This document shows positions 36,498 through 45,222 of a stretch of 64,000 nt of DNA, in pieces. A model generated the notes under the pieces. The model ran no database searches, had not been told where the DNA came from, and worked only from the letters and a program-made list of their open reading frames with translations. Each line of letters begins with the position of its first letter. Position 1 is the first letter of the stretch. A program made the position numbers and the translations under genes. Source of the stretch: Variovorax sp. IB41 (GTDB lineage: Bacteria; Pseudomonadota; Gammaproteobacteria; Burkholderiales; Burkholderiaceae_C); the NCBI RefSeq assembly GCF_016405905.1, contig NZ_JAEFCB010000013.1, forward strand, positions 62,001-126,000, read 5' to 3'.

Positions 36498-39335
36498 ATG
36501 GCGCATACCTTGGCCATACAGAGCGCGGCGATCCCCGTGATCGCGGGCCGGCCTGCGCTGGAGCCGGCGCGCCTTTCGGGCCACGAGGGCCTGAACGCGC
36601 TGTTCGAATACGAACTGCTTCTGAAGACCCCCGATGCCTTGAACCTCGGGGCGAGCGGTGCCGCCGACTTCGACCTCGACAGCTTCATCGGCCGCGAGAT
36701 CACCTGCAACATCCAGCTGGACGGCGCGGGGCAATTCGTTGCGGGCGCTGTCGGTGCATCGGTCGATCACATCGGCGCGGGCGTGCGTCAGATCAATGCG
36801 CTGATCACCGACGCCGCCATGTGGGGCGAAGAGGGCCGCCACGTCCGGTACAGGCTCACGCTGCGCCCGTGGTTGCACCTTGCCACGCTGACCACCGACT
36901 GCAAGATCTTCCAGAACAAGACCGTTGCCGAGGTGCTGGACGAACTGCTGGCCGGCTACGACTTCGCCGTCGACAAACGCCTGATCGAGACCTACCCGCC
37001 ACGCGATTACCAGACGCAGTTCAACGAGAGCGATTTCGAGTTCTTCAGCCGCCTGTGCCAGGAATGGGGCATCAGCTATTTCTTCGCGCACAGCGAAGGC
37101 ATGCACCGCCTCGTGCTCATCGACAACATGGGCGCGTACAACAAGAACGCGAGCGCTGCCTACCAAGAGGTGGAGTACCACGCCCCGGGCTGGAAGCTGG
37201 ATGCCGAGTACGTGCACAGCTTCGTGCCGCACAGCCAGCTCACCAGCGGCAGGTACGCGACGCGCGACTACGACTACACGCGCCCGAGGGCTGACTTGAG
37301 CGTCGGCCGCAGCGATCCGCGTCCGACGGGTCAGGCCGATGGCGAGATTTACCAGTGGCATGCCGGCCAAGCCGGCAGTCACTACGTGCAGCCGCGCGCG
37401 GGCAGGGCCGAGGCCAATGACCCGCAAGGCGAAGGCCGCCAATTGGCGCTGCTGCGCATGCAGGCGCTGCGCACCCACGGTGCGCGCGCCAGGGCCAGTG
37501 GCAACCTGCGCGGCATGGTCCCTGGCTGCAGCTTCGAGCTGCGCAAGCATCCGCGCCAGAAGGCCAATGCCGAGTACCTGATCCTGGGCACGCAACTGCT
37601 GATCGAGGATGTGGCGCTGGACAGCCAGATCAAGGAGGCCGTACCCGACAGAGGCCAGCGCTGGAAGGTCGAAGTGGACTTCACCGCGCATCCGATGGCA
37701 GAGCCACTGCGGCCGGTGCTCCTGCAGGCCAAGCCCTTCACGCACGGGCCGCAATCCGCGCTGGTGGTCGGCCCCGAGGGGCAAAACCTCTGGACCGACG
37801 AACTGGGCCGCATCAAGGTGCAGTTCCCGTGGGACCGCCTCGGACCCAAGAACCAGCACAGCACCTGCTGGATTCGGGTATCGAGCCCGTGGGCGGGCAA
37901 CCAGCTGGGCGGCGTGCACATTCCGCGCATCGGCCAGGAGGTGATCGTCGACTTCATCGGCGGCGATCCGGACCTGCCGGTGTGCACTGGGCGGCTGCAC
38001 AACCAGGGCAACCTGCCGCCGTGGGCGTTGCCAGGGCAATCGGCGCTGAGCGGCTTCAGGAGCCGAGAGCTGACCCCGGAGGGCGGCAACAGCGCGGCCG
38101 GCCGCAGTAACAGCCTCACGATGGACGACACAGCTGGAAAGATTCAAGTCCAGCTCAAGAGCGACCACCAGCACAGCCAGTTGAGCCTGGGACATATCAC
38201 CCGTGTGGAAGGCAATGCAGGCCGCAAGGACGCTCGGGGCGAAGGGTTCGAGTTGCGTACAGACGGGCACGGCGTCCTGCGCGCCAAAGACGGCCTGCTC
38301 GTCACCACCGAGGGGCGTCCCAACGCCCAGGCCCACCTCACCGACATGGGCGAGACCGTTGCACGCCTGACGCAGGGTCGCGATCTGCACGAGTCGCTGG
38401 GCAGTGCTGCGCAGGAAGCCAAGGCGCAGGATGCGGGCGATCAGGATGAAGTCGCCAGGACGCTCAAGAACCAGAACGACGCCATCAAAGGCGCAGGCAA
38501 GCAAAGCAGACCCGAAGCGGGCCAATTCCCTGAACTCGACGAGCCACACCTCGTGCTGGCCTCGCCTGCGGGCATCCAGAGCACCAGTGCGCAAAGCACC
38601 CATGTGCAAGCCGGCGAGCATGTGGCACTCACCAGTGGTGCGCACACCAGTATCTCGGCGGGCCAGAGCTTTTTGGTCAGTGCCAAGCAGGCGCTGCGGT
38701 TCTTTGCGTACAAGGCAGGCATTCGGTTGTTCGCGTATGGCGGTGACATCGACATCAAGGCGCTCAAGGACAGCATCAGCATCATTGCCAGGCTGAACAT
38801 CGTCCAGGTGGCCAACAAGATCACCATCACCGCCAAGGAGGAGCTGGTGCTCAATGGTGGTGGAAGCTACATCTGCCTGAATGCCGCAGGCATTGAGGAA
38901 GCCACGACCGGGAAGCACGTCGAGTACGCCGCGACGCACAGCATGGTCGGGCCGAAGAACGCGCCCACCATCCCCGTGGACGGAAGCTCCAGCCTGAAGG
39001 ACGTCAAGACGACACGCACCTTCGTGCTGCGCTCGCATGCCGAAGATGGGCGCGCCATCGCGATGGAGCCCTACACGCTCTACAAGGATGGCGCAGAGGT
39101 CAAGAAAAGCGTCACGGATGCGCTGGGTCAAGTGTTGATCGAGGACCACCAGGAAGGCACAGGCGCTTACCAGGTCAAGCTGACCAATGGCAACGAGTTC
39201 GAGCTGCCGGTCACAGCGCGGTTGAAGAGCGTCGACCAAAAGCTTGCCGCCCATGGCTACCGCGCTGCCCAGGATGACCTCGGCGACCGCCGGCAGCACT
39301 ACCAGCACCGCCAGGGCGGCCCCGACGAAACCTGA
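36498..39335 (+). CDS. vgrG: Type VI secretion spike protein VgrG with DUF2345 and transthyretin-like tail
   Basis: 945 residues. About 10-370 is the gp27-like base (FNESDFEFFSRLCQEWGISY). About 420-510 is the gp5 OB-fold with DELGRIKVQFPWD, CWIRVSSPWAG and PRIGQEVIVDFIGGDPD. LTMDDTAGKIQVQL follows near 540, then a beta-helical DUF2345 region at about 680-810. Residues about 840-910 (TFVLRSHAEDGRAIAMEPYT, YKDG, DALGQVLIEDH) resemble a transthyretin-like domain, known in an E. coli VgrG to dock a lipase effector. GGAGGG lies upstream of the ATG. The next gene, 20 bp away, encodes a lipase-type effector. Confidence 0.95.
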   Translation: MAHTLAIQSAAIPVIAGRPALEPARLSGHEGLNALFEYELLLKTPDALNLGASGAADFDLDSFIGREITCNIQLDGAGQFVAGAVGASVDHIGAGVRQINALITDAAMWGEEGRHVRYRLTLRPWLHLATLTTDCKIFQNKTVAEVLDELLAGYDFAVDKRLIETYPPRDYQTQFNESDFEFFSRLCQEWGISYFFAHSEGMHRLVLIDNMGAYNKNASAAYQEVEYHAPGWKLDAEYVHSFVPHSQLTSGRYATRDYDYTRPRADLSVGRSDPRPTGQADGEIYQWHAGQAGSHYVQPRAGRAEANDPQGEGRQLALLRMQALRTHGARARASGNLRGMVPGCSFELRKHPRQKANAEYLILGTQLLIEDVALDSQIKEAVPDRGQRWKVEVDFTAHPMAEPLRPVLLQAKPFTHGPQSALVVGPEGQNLWTDELGRIKVQFPWDRLGPKNQHSTCWIRVSSPWAGNQLGGVHIPRIGQEVIVDFIGGDPDLPVCTGRLHNQGNLPPWALPGQSALSGFRSRELTPEGGNSAAGRSNSLTMDDTAGKIQVQLKSDHQHSQLSLGHITRVEGNAGRKDARGEGFELRTDGHGVLRAKDGLLVTTEGRPNAQAHLTDMGETVARLTQGRDLHESLGSAAQEAKAQDAGDQDEVARTLKNQNDAIKGAGKQSRPEAGQFPELDEPHLVLASPAGIQSTSAQSTHVQAGEHVALTSGAHTSISAGQSFLVSAKQALRFFAYKAGIRLFAYGGDIDIKALKDSISIIARLNIVQVANKITITAKEELVLNGGGSYICLNAAGIEEATTGKHVEYAATHSMVGPKNAPTIPVDGSSSLKDVKTTRTFVLRSHAEDGRAIAMEPYTLYKDGAEVKKSVTDALGQVLIEDHQEGTGAYQVKLTNGNEFELPVTARLKSVDQKLAAHGYRAAQDDLGDRRQHYQHRQGGPDET

Positions 39336-39355
39336 GCCGACGAGACATATCCATC

Positions 39356-41611
39356 ATGGCTACGCCACCCAAGACCCAGCAAAAGTCCATCAATCCGCTC
39401 AGCGACACTAGCCGCTGTACCACGGGCAGTCTTCAATGGCATCTTGAGAACAACGAGGATGAGAAGACACCGGTCTTCCACTACAACAACCTCTCGGTAT
39501 ACATCTGCGGCGAAGACGGGTTCAGAGAGATTGCCAAAGATATCCGCGAGGCTGAAGAATCCATCGACATTGTGTGCTGGGGCTTTGATCCCGCGATGGA
39601 GTTGACCCGCAGCGCGGGTCCATGGAAGCGCGGCGATACCTTTGGGGATTTACTGCGGGATGCCGCCGAGGGCAAGCTCAAGAGCAAGAAGAAGGTTCAG
39701 GTGCGCCTACTGTCTTGGCATGACGGCGTAGCTCTTCTTTTGTCTGACAACAACATGCCGGGCTACAAGAAAGGCGCCAGCTACGAACTCAAGGCGGCGT
39801 CGTCCAGAGGCATGGCAGCCGCCTTCGCTCCACATGGACAACTGCCCCCGCTGCCCGAACCGGTTCAAGGACAAGACAAGCGTGAAGTCTTCAACGCCCG
39901 CTGGTTTCGCGACGTGGCGGCCGGGAAGATAGAAAAGCTGTCGCTGCGCACGCGCAGCGGCGTTCATGAAGACGTGTTGGCCGAGCTCAAGGCGGAGGCC
40001 CTCGAACGTGGCGCGACCGTGACGGGCCTCGAGCGGCTTGGGCTCGAGCGACTGGCGACCCATCACCAAAAGACCATCGTGATCGACTATGGGGGCACGC
40101 GTCCCCGCGCCTACGTGATGGGGCTGAACTCCGTCACCGATTATTGGGACTCCCAGGATCACGCCTTCAACGATCCTCGGCGCGGGCAGAACTTCGAGGG
40201 CGGCGCCACGGACCACTCCGCCGGCAAGGACTGGGACGTTCCCTCCGCTGACAAGACCACACTCAAGCCATATCAGGACTTTGCTTGCCGTCTGGAGGGT
40301 GATGCGTTGGTGGCGGTGTACAAGAACTTTGCCGAAGCGTGGAACGCCGCCAAGGCCGAAGGCGATGGCGCTGGCAGCCCGGCTGGCGGCGAGGTCAACC
40401 TGAAAGAGCCGCCCAAGCGGCTCACCCAGAACCTGACTGTCCCATGCAGCCGTGCGCAGATCGTGCGCACGCTGCCCAAGAAAGAAGGCGGCGAGCGCTC
40501 CATCGAGCGGCTGTATTACCAAGCCAGCAGCTTTGCGCGCCATTACCTTTACATCGAGAACCAGTATTTCCAGAACACCGACTGGGCTCGCGCCCTGAAA
40601 ACCCATCGCCAGAACTACGTACAAGGCTGCACGAGCGCCACGCCACCAGTCCCGCTGGCCAGCATCCCTGTGCTGCATGTGCTGGTGGTCACGCCCACGC
40701 CCGAGCGCGACTTGATGGTGCCGCGCACGCACGATACGGTGGTCGAACTCGGTCACGGGGATTCCATGCCTGAACAGGACCGCAAGGTCCGGCAGGAACT
40801 GGACCAGCATGCCGTGTTCGAGCGGGAGATGGCCGAGTACCGAGAAAAAAGCAGCGCTGACTACCAGCGCAAACAGGGTTATCCGACCCCGATGCCGAGA
40901 ATGCCGCCCCCTCTGTCCGACCTTGCGCGCTCCCACCAGGCAGCAAGCAAGGGCAAAGAGAGCAAGGCTGCGCGCGACGAGCTGACCAATGTGCTGCGTA
41001 TGCGCACACTGGTGGCAAGCCTATGGGCCTTCGATGACAAGTGGAGCCAGTCCGATCTGCCCGTCGCCAAACGCATCGACGAAGAAAAGCGGCGTTATGC
41101 GCAGGACTTGCAGGCCTGGAAAAAGCGCCTGGCCACTCAAGCGGAGGACAGGGCTCTCAGCATCAAGGCGGGCGGCTGGTCCGGTTCTGTCGACACCCCC
41201 ATCCCTCCGGCGCAGCCACCCGATCGCAGCAAGGAACTCAAGAACGCGACGGCCCAGCGCTACCGCGAGGTCTACATCCACAGCAAGCTGATGATCATCG
41301 ACGACAGCATGTTCACGCTGGGCAGCGCCAACCTGAATCTGCGCAGCTTCGCGGTGGACAGCGAGATCAATATCGCCAGCGACGACGCGTCGAAGGCCAA
41401 GGACTTGCGGCAGCGGGTGTGGAAACAACACACCAAAGGACAGTTCGATGGGAAGGGGGATGCGACGGATCAGGAAGTAATGTCAGAGACGTTCAGGCGT
41501 TGGGAGGCAGAGGCCAGCGCCAATTTGGATAGGAAAACGGTCGGTGAATCTTTGTCCAGTTTCCTCGTCAAGTTCCTTGATGAGCGCACCAGCAGCATTC
41601 GGGCTGGATGA
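39356..41611 (+). CDS. Type VI phospholipase-D effector (Tle5-like)
   Basis: 751 residues with two HxKxxxxD motifs of the phospholipase D superfamily: HQKTIVIDYGG near residue 236 and HSKLMIIDDSMFTLGSANLN near residue 641. This pairing, the size and the location behind vgrG fit the Tle5 lipase effectors that attack phospholipids such as phosphatidylethanolamine in prey membranes. No signal peptide is seen, as expected for type VI cargo. Residues 480-600 are an inserted charged region. Its stop codon overlaps the putative immunity gene (ATGA). Confidence 0.9.
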   Translation: MATPPKTQQKSINPLSDTSRCTTGSLQWHLENNEDEKTPVFHYNNLSVYICGEDGFREIAKDIREAEESIDIVCWGFDPAMELTRSAGPWKRGDTFGDLLRDAAEGKLKSKKKVQVRLLSWHDGVALLLSDNNMPGYKKGASYELKAASSRGMAAAFAPHGQLPPLPEPVQGQDKREVFNARWFRDVAAGKIEKLSLRTRSGVHEDVLAELKAEALERGATVTGLERLGLERLATHHQKTIVIDYGGTRPRAYVMGLNSVTDYWDSQDHAFNDPRRGQNFEGGATDHSAGKDWDVPSADKTTLKPYQDFACRLEGDALVAVYKNFAEAWNAAKAEGDGAGSPAGGEVNLKEPPKRLTQNLTVPCSRAQIVRTLPKKEGGERSIERLYYQASSFARHYLYIENQYFQNTDWARALKTHRQNYVQGCTSATPPVPLASIPVLHVLVVTPTPERDLMVPRTHDTVVELGHGDSMPEQDRKVRQELDQHAVFEREMAEYREKSSADYQRKQGYPTPMPRMPPPLSDLARSHQAASKGKESKAARDELTNVLRMRTLVASLWAFDDKWSQSDLPVAKRIDEEKRRYAQDLQAWKKRLATQAEDRALSIKAGGWSGSVDTPIPPAQPPDRSKELKNATAQRYREVYIHSKLMIIDDSMFTLGSANLNLRSFAVDSEINIASDDASKAKDLRQRVWKQHTKGQFDGKGDATDQEVMSETFRRWEAEASANLDRKTVGESLSSFLVKFLDERTSSIRAG

Positions 41612-43308
41612 GCATGCCTCAGTCTATCCCTCGCATCAATCCGTTTCGCTGGCCGGCAGCGTTGCTGGCCCTCGCTTTTACTCTTTTGAATTTCACCGCC
41701 TGCAACATGAGTACTCTGCCTCGCAATATGAACCTGAAGGCTTTCGACCCACACCGGGCCGACTTCACATGCAAGCACGAGGCCGATGTCAACCCGCCCA
41801 CCACGGCAGAGGCCGAGGCGCTGTTTCAGCGGGGCATGGTGGTGACCAGCTATGAGCTGCTGCCCGACAAGCGCGGTTACACCAAGGCAGCGGAGCTTTG
41901 GACGCAGGCGGCGACGCTGGGCCATTGGAAAGCTGCCATGAACTTGGCGGGGCTGTATGAGAGTGGCCTGGGCATGCCGCAAGACAGCGAGCAGGCCGTG
42001 CTGATTGTCGAAGGGTTGATGAAGCAAGGCGTGCCCGCAGCCTTCGACAAGATGGGTACTTACCACCAGCGTGGCATAGGCGTGAAGGGTGACACGAGCC
42101 GAGCCTATGCGTTCTGGCAATTGGCGGCGGACATGGGCAGCTCGGCAGCGCAGGCGTATTTGGGGCCCAAATTGAAGGGGACTTATGACAACCCTGAGCA
42201 GGGTTTCTGGGGTAACCGGGAGGTGGCGCTCAAAATGCTCGAATGCGGTTTCGCGCAGGGCAATGGCGATGCGGCTTATGAGCTAGCTCTGACAACTGGG
42301 AACAGAGAGAAAAATACAGAGAAGGAGTATCTGCGTGCGCTCCAGATTTATCACGAAGGCGTGAAACTGGGTTGCAAGAACTGCGCACGTGATCTGTCCG
42401 TCAGCTTTGGTCTTGCCAGGCCCTTAACAGGCAACCTGATCGACAAGACCCGTGATAAACGCTACAGCACGCTATACGAAGCCCTCGAACTCAACCCCGA
42501 CCTTCGCTTCCCCAATCTCGACAAGGTGCTGCCGCTGCCGCCAGCGCCACTCCCCTTCTGGGACGGCAAGCGCGAGACGCTGATCGATGCCGCCAAGGCG
42601 GTCATCGTCAAACAGCCAACGCCGGCCACGCCAGGAGCCAACCGTACCGGCCGAGCCCACATCCCTCAAGGCTTTGTGCTGACCGGCAACATCACACTGC
42701 CGCCTGGCGAGAACGCCTACGACAACCAGGGCAGGCCATGGAGCCTCAAGGCCAAGCAGTACGCCCACTTCACCGGCTACTGGCTCCCTCGGATCGATGT
42801 GGTGAGGGGTGACTGGCAAGTCGACTGGAACGCGGCCCAGGTGCCCTTGCATTTCAAGCGCGGCGAGCCGCTTCCCAATCTGGCGGAACAGATCCCTCCC
42901 GGCTATGGCGCCGTGTCCTGGCACTACGAGGGCTCGCCCGTGCGGCTGGCATCATCGACTCATCCGGACGTGGCACAGGGAATTGCACGCTATTTGCTAG
43001 AGCCGGACGTACCGACCCGTTGCAGCGGCACCGCACCTTGTCCGCAGACCGGCATCTGGTCTGCTCGCCTGAAGAAAGAGCACGAGCACTACGCGGTTTT
43101 CCACGACCGCTGGCAGCAAGCCTACATCGAGCAGGGCCAGCCCTTCCCAGTGCCAAGCACATTGCACGAACCGGGAGGGATCACAGTGGCGGCCAGGGAT
43201 ATCCGTTGGCATTGGTGCGGGGACCCCAACCAGGTGGATGCCTCGGGGCATGTCCATGTGACCTTGAGCAAATTGCTCGGTGCATCGGGGGCTGTCAGGA
43301 ATGGCTAG
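41608..43308 (+). CDS. Sel1-repeat lipoprotein, probable immunity protein for the PLD effector
   Basis: 566 residues. A hydrophobic signal ends in a lipobox-like FTAC with Cys32, giving a predicted periplasmic lipoprotein. Two to three Sel1/TPR-like repeats lie at about 85-200 (YTKAAELWTQAATLGHWKAA, GDTSRAYAFWQLAADMGSSA). The C-terminal half (WSLKAKQYAHFTGYWLP and beyond) looks like the DUF6396-type module seen in Sel1 immunity proteins. Periplasmic Sel1 proteins are the known Tli5 immunity type. Cotranslation with the effector makes the immunity role likely. Confidence 0.82.
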   Translation: MSMPQSIPRINPFRWPAALLALAFTLLNFTACNMSTLPRNMNLKAFDPHRADFTCKHEADVNPPTTAEAEALFQRGMVVTSYELLPDKRGYTKAAELWTQAATLGHWKAAMNLAGLYESGLGMPQDSEQAVLIVEGLMKQGVPAAFDKMGTYHQRGIGVKGDTSRAYAFWQLAADMGSSAAQAYLGPKLKGTYDNPEQGFWGNREVALKMLECGFAQGNGDAAYELALTTGNREKNTEKEYLRALQIYHEGVKLGCKNCARDLSVSFGLARPLTGNLIDKTRDKRYSTLYEALELNPDLRFPNLDKVLPLPPAPLPFWDGKRETLIDAAKAVIVKQPTPATPGANRTGRAHIPQGFVLTGNITLPPGENAYDNQGRPWSLKAKQYAHFTGYWLPRIDVVRGDWQVDWNAAQVPLHFKRGEPLPNLAEQIPPGYGAVSWHYEGSPVRLASSTHPDVAQGIARYLLEPDVPTRCSGTAPCPQTGIWSARLKKEHEHYAVFHDRWQQAYIEQGQPFPVPSTLHEPGGITVAARDIRWHWCGDPNQVDASGHVHVTLSKLLGASGAVRNG

Positions 43309-43359
43309 AAAGCAAATGGGAATGTCAGGTAGCGCAAAGAGAACCTCGGGGGCGTCTGG

Positions 43360-43557
43360 GTGATCTGGAAGAACCTGGGCTTCATCAACTGCCAATGGAA
43401 TCAGGTGGACATCTTCGACTGCCACTGCCACTGCCACTGCCACTGCGACGGCATCAAGGGCGATGGCATCACCGGTGAGCGGGTCTATTACTACGGCAGT
43501 TTCTTCGAGAACTCCGAGTTCCAGAACAGTTCGATCAATGCCAACACCACTGACTGA
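43360..43557 (+). pseudogene. Possible small or remnant ORF with Cys-His hexanucleotide repeat
   Basis: A 65-residue frame starting at GTG. The translation runs FINCQWNQVDIFDC, a CHCHCHCHC stretch, then FFENSEFQNSSINANTTD. The Cys-His run is encoded by about 4.7 copies of CTGCCA (43419-43446). The flanking pattern of alternating Cys/Phe/Asn looks pentapeptide-repeat-like and could be the remnant of a second immunity gene of the module. There is no good ribosome site, so a real protein is doubtful. The rest of the region 43309-43641 holds nothing I can identify. Confidence 0.3.
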
Positions 43558-43641
43558 ATCGAGCGGCTCCAGCATCCATTGCCCAAGCGGCAACGTGCAA
43601 CGCCGAAAGCGAGCGCAATGCGCGCGGGTTGCCCAAGCCGC

Positions 43642-43980
43642 TCAGATCTTCACCTTCCCCAGCCAGATGTCCCGGTACATCGCCCAGTCGCCCATGAAGG
43701 AATAGAGCGGCCGCTTGAACGAGGCCGGCTTGTTCTTCTCGAAGCCGAAGTGCCCGACCCAGGCGAAGGCATAGCCCACCAGTACGCCGGCCAGCAGCCA
43801 CCAGGGGTTGAGCGTGACCACCAGCGCCACGAGACACAGCAGCGAGAGCGTGGAGCCCGCGAAGTGCAGGCGCCGGCAGGTGCGGTTGGCGTGCTCGGTC
43901 AGGTAGAAGGGATAGAACTGCGCAAAGCTCTTGAAACGGCGCGGATCGACGGCAGATTCCGGGGCAGTCGTGGTGTTCAT
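43642..43980 (-). CDS. Mpo1-like (DUF962) membrane protein
   Basis: 112 residues with two hydrophobic helices (about 42-60 and 63-80). FAQFYPFYLTEHANRTCRRL, GHFGFEKNKPASFKRPLYS and MGDWAMYRDI match the DUF962 family, whose yeast member Mpo1 is an iron-dependent dioxygenase that shortens 2-hydroxy fatty acids by alpha-oxidation. Conserved His residues in EHANR and WVGHFGFE fit metal binding. AAGGAGA precedes the start codon. Confidence 0.85.
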   Translation of the reverse strand: MNTTTAPESAVDPRRFKSFAQFYPFYLTEHANRTCRRLHFAGSTLSLLCLVALVVTLNPWWLLAGVLVGYAFAWVGHFGFEKNKPASFKRPLYSFMGDWAMYRDIWLGKVKI

Positions 43981-44092
43981 CGTGCGGGTCTCCTTGGCGC
44001 GGGAGCGCCTTTTGTGCAGGCTTTGTCCATAATAGCCACGACCTTGCGGCCGCACCACCCCGGTCCCCCTTCACACCACCGACGCATCAGCC

Positions 44093-44512
44093 TTGAGCGC
44101 CTTGCCCGATTCCTCCGCAGCCACCCATGCCGCCGATCGCGCCGATCGCGCCGATCGCGCCGATCCGGCCAGCGATGCGCTGTGGGTCGTGTGCCTCTGC
44201 GCCGAATGGTGCGGCACCTGCCGCGACTACCGGCCGCTGTTCGAGCAGGTGGCGCGCGCGCATCCGCAGCTGCGCTTCGGCTGGGTCGACATCGAGGACC
44301 ACGCCGACATCGCCGACGGCTTCGACGTGGAGACCTTCCCCACGCTGCTGGTCGCCGGTGCCGACGGCACGCGTTTCCTCGGTCCGCTGCTGCCGCATGC
44401 CGAAACGCTGTCGCGCATGCTCGGCGCCCTGCAGTCGCCGCAGCCTTCGAGCCTGGATGTCGATCTGCTCCTTGCCGTGCTGAACAAGAAGCCGGCGACG
44501 TTCTCGGTTTAA
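44093..44512 (+). CDS. Thioredoxin-family protein
   Basis: 139 residues from a TTG codon, since no in-frame ATG precedes the domain. The N-terminal tail contains ADRADRADRADP, encoded by a 9-bp repeat (44132-44167). The fold follows with the redox motif EWCGTCRDYRP and the cis-Pro segment ETFPTLLVAG. The active-site pair WCGTC differs from WCGPC of thioredoxin. It is likely a cytoplasmic disulfide reductase or helper. The start is uncertain. Confidence 0.8.
   Translation: MSALPDSSAATHAADRADRADRADPASDALWVVCLCAEWCGTCRDYRPLFEQVARAHPQLRFGWVDIEDHADIADGFDVETFPTLLVAGADGTRFLGPLLPHAETLSRMLGALQSPQPSSLDVDLLLAVLNKKPATFSV
44132..44167 (+). repeat. 9-bp in-frame tandem repeat
   Basis: Four units of GCCGATCGC, the last degenerate (GCCGATCCG), within the thioredoxin-family gene. 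The unit encodes Ala-Asp-Arg, so copy-number change would vary the tail length without a frameshift. Confidence 0.8.
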
Positions 44513-44528
44513 CCGGACCCGTCCTCCC

Positions 44529-45191
44529 ATGAACATCCTGATCTTCGGCGCCACCGGCATGGTGGGGCAGGGCGTGCTGCGCGAGTGCCTCATGGCCCCC
44601 GACGTGGAACGCGTGGTCGCGGTCGGGCGCAACGCCACGGGGCAGCAGCATCCCAAGCTGCAGGATCTGGTCGTGAAGGACATGTACGACTACTCCGCCA
44701 TCGAGCCGCAGCTGCAGGGCTTCGACGCGTGCTTCTTCTGCCTGGGCGTCTCGTCGGTCGGCATGAAGGAAGACGACTACCGCCACGTCACCTACGACCT
44801 CACGATGGCCGCGGCCACCGTGCTCGCGCGGCTCAACCCGGGCATGACCTTCACCTACGTGACCGGCTCCGGCACCGACAGCAGCGAGCGCGGCAGCAGC
44901 ATGTGGGCAAGGGTGAAAGGCGCGACCGAAAACGCCTTGCTGCGCCTGCCGTTCAAGGCGGCCTACATGTTCCGCCCCGGCATCATCCAGCCGCTGCATG
45001 GCGCGCGTTCCAAGACGCCGCTGTACCACAGCGTCTACATGGTGATCTCGCCGCTGCTGAGCCTGGCCTACCGGTTCTGGCCCGACAAGGTGACGACCTC
45101 CGAGCAGATCGGCCTGGCCATGCTGGCCGTGGCCCGCGGCGGCGCGCCGAAGGTGCTGCTCGATCCGGCGGACATCAACGCGCTGCGTTGA
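44529..45191 (+). CDS. NAD(P)H-binding atypical SDR-family protein
   Basis: 220 residues with an N-terminal dinucleotide-binding motif ILIFGATGMVGQGV, then CFFCLGVSSVGMKEDDY and TYVTGSGTDSSERG. It belongs with YbjT/HTATIP2-like atypical short-chain dehydrogenases that bind NAD(P)H and often act as quinone reductases or regulators. A Tyr-x3-Lys pair is not obvious, so catalysis is uncertain. It lies 16 bp after the thioredoxin-family gene, suggesting co-transcription. Confidence 0.82.
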   Translation: MNILIFGATGMVGQGVLRECLMAPDVERVVAVGRNATGQQHPKLQDLVVKDMYDYSAIEPQLQGFDACFFCLGVSSVGMKEDDYRHVTYDLTMAAATVLARLNPGMTFTYVTGSGTDSSERGSSMWARVKGATENALLRLPFKAAYMFRPGIIQPLHGARSKTPLYHSVYMVISPLLSLAYRFWPDKVTTSEQIGLAMLAVARGGAPKVLLDPADINALR

Positions 45192-45222
45192 TCGATCGAT
45201 CCTCGCGACCGGCCGCGGCCCC

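Noticed and set aside
43309-43641. Possible second effector or immunity gene after the Sel1 lipoprotein gene
   Set aside because: Only a short, weakly supported frame is present; reported as a remnant, not as a gene.
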